Positions 13,025-14,772 of a stretch of DNA of 14,772 bases are shown here, piece after piece. The position numbers were made by a program, and so were the translations under genes. The stretch is from NCBI GenBank assembly GCA_018712425.1, contig DVHA01000100.1, positions 1 to 14,772 on the forward strand, in the 5' to 3' direction. The notes under the pieces are model-generated. The model saw only the letters and a program-made list of their open reading frames with translations. It was not told the DNA's origin and did no database searches. This stretch comes from Candidatus Faecivivens stercoravium. GTDB lineage: Bacteria; Bacillota; Clostridia; Oscillospirales; Ruminococcaceae. The first letter of the stretch is position 1, and each line of letters opens with the position of its first letter.

Positions 13025-13104
13025 GATTATGAGCACCTCCTTTTGGTCTTTACGGCCCCGGCCGGCAGCCGGAGCAAGGGATGTCCGGCGGTAAACGCCG
13101 CAAC
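13025..13104 (-). promoter_or_regulatory. rpsF leader, possible S6:S18 autoregulatory RNA
   Basis: In many bacteria the S6:S18 pair binds a hairpin with an exposed CCG in the rpsF leader. This leader is GC-rich, has a GGCG/CGCC stem at 13087-13099, and shows several CCG triplets. I could not fit the known motif with certainty. Confidence 0.35.
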
Positions 13105-13110
13105 AAACAA

Positions 13111-13139
13111 ATTATATCAAATCTCCGCTTTTCTGTCAA
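13111..13139 (-). promoter_or_regulatory. Consensus promoter of the rpsF operon
   Basis: On the minus strand TTGACA and TATAAT are separated by exactly 17 bases, both perfect. This fits a strongly expressed ribosomal operon. Confidence 0.94.
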
Positions 13140-13181
13140 CCGTTTTTTTTACCCCCGCTGCCAAACTTTTCCCCATTCTTC

Positions 13182-13973
13182 TCACATCTTCTGGTGAAAA
13201 TAGGCGGTGCGGTAGCGGCTGGGGGAGACGCCCTCGTGGTAGGTGAAGTATTTGATGAACTGGTTGGCGCTCGCAAACCCCAGCATCGCCGCGATCTCCT
13301 TGACCGGGCAGTCGGTCCCCTTCAGGTATTCCTCCGCCTTGCGGAGCTTGTGGGCGTTGATGTATTCCTTCAGGCCCATCCCGAAGTTTTCCTTAAACAG
13401 CGCCGTCAGGTAATCGGGGTTGTAGCCGAACTCCCGCCCGACGTCGGCGGCGGTGATCGGGTTTTTGATGTTCCGCCGCACCCAGGCGGCAATCTCCTGG
13501 ACAACCTTCGGCGCGTCGGTGGCCGCTGCCCGCTGGACCGCCGCTACCTCGCAGAGGAGCAGCATTGCCGCGTAGTCGGCCGCCCCCGCCGGGTATTCCT
13601 CCCGGTCGCGGATTAAGAGGAGCTGCTTAAAGAGCGCCGCCAGCTCCCGGGTCTCGCACCGGGCCTTGCAGGAGGCCCGCACCCCCAGCATTTCGGGGGC
13701 GTCCGTCTCAAACTCCATCCAGTAGAAGGAGAGTTTTTTGCCGCTGGGGAGCATCCCGAACCTTGGCAGGTCGGCCGAGAGCACCAGCGTGTCGCCGGGG
13801 GAGAGGATGTAGGCGGAAAGGCCTTCCTGGAGGGACAGCTCCCCGTCCAGCATATAGATCACTTCGTAGTGGCCGGGGCTGCTGCGGGGGTGGGTCCAGC
13901 CCTTGCCCCCGACAAACTGCCCCGCCATCAGGCAGCGGAAGGAAAATGCTCCCCGTTCGGTTTCGATACGCAT
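13182..13973 (-). CDS. AraC family transcriptional regulator
   Basis: A 263-residue regulator. The N-terminal 1-110 region is a cupin-like sensing domain (HYEVIYMLDGELSLQEG, AYILSPGDTLVLSADLPRFG), probably binding a sugar or similar ligand. The C-terminal domain has two helix-turn-helix motifs at about 172-195 (ITAADVGREFGYNPDYLTAL) and 222-245 (VKEIAAMLGFASANQFIKYF), closing with the family signature YHEGVSPSRYR. The ATG at 13973 follows AAGGGGTGGT; the in-frame extension to 14072 runs back through the promoter and is rejected. No adjacent metabolic genes are in the same operon, so its target is unknown. Confidence 0.93.
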   Translation of the reverse strand: MRIETERGAFSFRCLMAGQFVGGKGWTHPRSSPGHYEVIYMLDGELSLQEGLSAYILSPGDTLVLSADLPRFGMLPSGKKLSFYWMEFETDAPEMLGVRASCKARCETRELAALFKQLLLIRDREEYPAGAADYAAMLLLCEVAAVQRAAATDAPKVVQEIAAWVRRNIKNPITAADVGREFGYNPDYLTALFKENFGMGLKEYINAHKLRKAEEYLKGTDCPVKEIAAMLGFASANQFIKYFTYHEGVSPSRYRTAYFHQKM

Positions 13974-14003
13974 CCACACCACCCCTTTGGTCGCTTTTCT
14001 CTT

Positions 14004-14032
14004 ATTATACCAAAAACATTTCCGGTTGACAA
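14004..14032 (-). promoter_or_regulatory. Promoter of the AraC family gene
   Basis: On the minus strand TTGTCA (one mismatch) and perfect TATAAT are 17 bases apart, about 30 bases before the start codon. Confidence 0.82.
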
Positions 14033-14084
14033 GGTTTTTTGGCCGGTATGGATGGAATTTAAAATTTATCATTGAATGTTGATT

Positions 14085-14200
14085 TCGCTGCCCTTATGGC
14101 AGCGACAAAGTTTCACTTTGATGGACCAAAGGCTCTGCCTTTGGAATCCGCCAGGACCCGCAGGGCCCTGGACCCGCTGTCCGACGCGGCGTGGGATGCC
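14085..14200 (-). repeat. Multi-hairpin intergenic repeat, copy B
   Basis: An inverted counterpart of the repeat at 1-118. In plus coordinates: TCGCTGCC/GGCAGCGA (14085-14105), CAAAG/CTTTG (14106-14120), CCAAAGGC/GCCTTTGG (14126-14144) and CCAGGACCC/GGGCCCTGG (14151-14171, one mismatch that becomes G-T on the minus strand). Weaker similarity continues to about 14200. It lies between a YczE-like gene and the AraC promoter, in the same direction as both if minus is the sense strand. Confidence 0.75.
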
Positions 14201-14215
14201 CGTCCCTCACGCATG

Positions 14216-14239
14216 AGACCGGCCGTGGGAGGCCGGTCT
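14216..14239. other. 9-bp hairpin after the YczE-like gene
   Basis: AGACCGGCC pairs with GGCCGGTCT (loop GTGGGA). It lies downstream of the stop codon of the minus-strand membrane protein gene but lacks a T run on that strand, so it is not a clear intrinsic terminator. Confidence 0.45.
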
Positions 14240-14286
14240 TCGGAAGTCCGTTGGTCGCTCAAAACAGGTCCCGGATAGCCGCCGTT

Positions 14287-14772
14287 TCAGACCTTGATAA
14301 GCCCGGTCATCCGGCCGATCTGGTAATAGGTAAAGTGGTTGAAGAGGGCGATGACCCGCCCGACCCCCAGCATCGCGAGGACGGTGCCGATGCCGATGCC
14401 CACCAGCCCGCCGGTGAAGACCATGCCGATGGTGAAGGTGATGCAGATGTTTAACAGGTCGAAGCAGTTTTTGGTAAAGCCGACGCTCTTGTTGATGCAG
14501 TCGGCAATCGCCTGGACGATGCCGTCGCCGGGGTTGGGGATTATCCGCATATTGAGGGATAGGGCGGCGCCGATGCCGGTGCAGATGATCGCGAGGATTA
14601 AGACCGCCAGCCGCAGGGCGAAATGCCCATCCGAAAAATCGGGGATGAGGCCTGAAAAGACGTTGAGGAAGCGGGTGAAGACAAGGCTTAGAGGGAACTG
14701 GAGGATGTCTTTGACGAGGATCAGCCATTTCCCCTTCCCGTCTCCGCCCTTGCCCCGGAGGATGCGGACGGT
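14287..14772 (-). CDS. YczE/YitT-like membrane protein (DUF6198 type), N-terminus beyond the window
   Basis: Open in frame to the right edge, giving 161 residues; the true start lies outside. An internal ATG at 14550 falls inside a conserved motif and is not the start. At least four hydrophobic segments are seen: one around RLAVLILAIICTGIGAALSL, then FDLLNICITFTIGMVFTGG and GIGIGTVLAMLGVGRVIALF. The segment NMRIIPNPGDGIVQAIADCI is the typical PGDG loop of this family, whose transport role is not established. It ends QIGRMTGLIKV. Confidence 0.8.
   Translation of the reverse strand, partial: TVRILRGKGGDGKGKWLILVKDILQFPLSLVFTRFLNVFSGLIPDFSDGHFALRLAVLILAIICTGIGAALSLNMRIIPNPGDGIVQAIADCINKSVGFTKNCFDLLNICITFTIGMVFTGGLVGIGIGTVLAMLGVGRVIALFNHFTYYQIGRMTGLIKV

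Noticed and set aside
14287..14550. Complete small 87-residue membrane protein starting at 14550
   Set aside because: The frame stays open to the window edge and the upstream part encodes a further membrane segment; the internal ATG lies in the conserved motif, so this is the 3' part of a longer gene.

Overview
The window looks like chromosomal DNA of a GC-rich Clostridia member, most likely a gut bacterium of the Oscillospirales type. The evidence is strong AGGAGG ribosome-binding sites, consensus sigma-A promoters, the Firmicutes-style rpsF-ssb-rpsR operon, an AzgA-type purine permease, and many short hairpin repeats between genes. No phage, plasmid, CRISPR or insertion-sequence transposase gene is visible. 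The taxonomic call is inference from style and protein flavour, not from a search.

Left part (1-2880): a multi-hairpin repeat runs off the left edge and is followed by a dCMP deaminase with its own terminator. Next come a lipoprotein with glucan-binding-type repeats fused to a class A beta-lactamase-like serine hydrolase and, convergent with it, an N-acetylmuramoyl-L-alanine amidase with an SH3 domain. The last two both point to the cell wall.

Middle (2940-5240): a perfect promoter drives tRNA-Leu(GAG), tRNA-Leu(CAG) and tRNA-Tyr(GTA), ending at a strong terminator. Directly after it lies a mirrored hairpin array: four ATGATAT linkers, then four ATATCAT linkers, with a different small hairpin between each pair. 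An orphan S23/Avd-like four-helix-bundle gene follows, then a GNAT acetyltransferase. An identical second tRNA-Tyr has a promoter closely related to the first one and overlapping the end of the GNAT gene. After its terminator comes a second mirrored array built on the same plan with an unrelated linker (AGTGAAAT, then ATTTCACT) and no protein gene. This repeated arrangement, tRNA-Tyr then terminator then mirrored hairpin array, with a four-helix-bundle gene in one case, is the most unusual thing in the window.

Right-centre (5240-11930): an AzgA/PbuG-type purine permease behind a GC-rich structured leader, an SLC13/ArsB-type permease, a GNAT protein followed closely by a methyltransferase pseudogene with a large internal deletion, a small lipoprotein, and a 457-residue protein I do not recognise. 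Two copies of a roughly 195-bp dispersed repeat follow the SLC13 permease and the unknown gene. One of their stems differs completely in sequence yet pairs in both copies.

Right part (minus strand, 11926-14772): the housekeeping operon rpsF-ssb-rpsR with a perfect promoter, an AraC-family regulator, another copy (inverted) of the multi-hairpin repeat seen at the left edge, and a partial YczE/YitT-like membrane protein running off the right edge.
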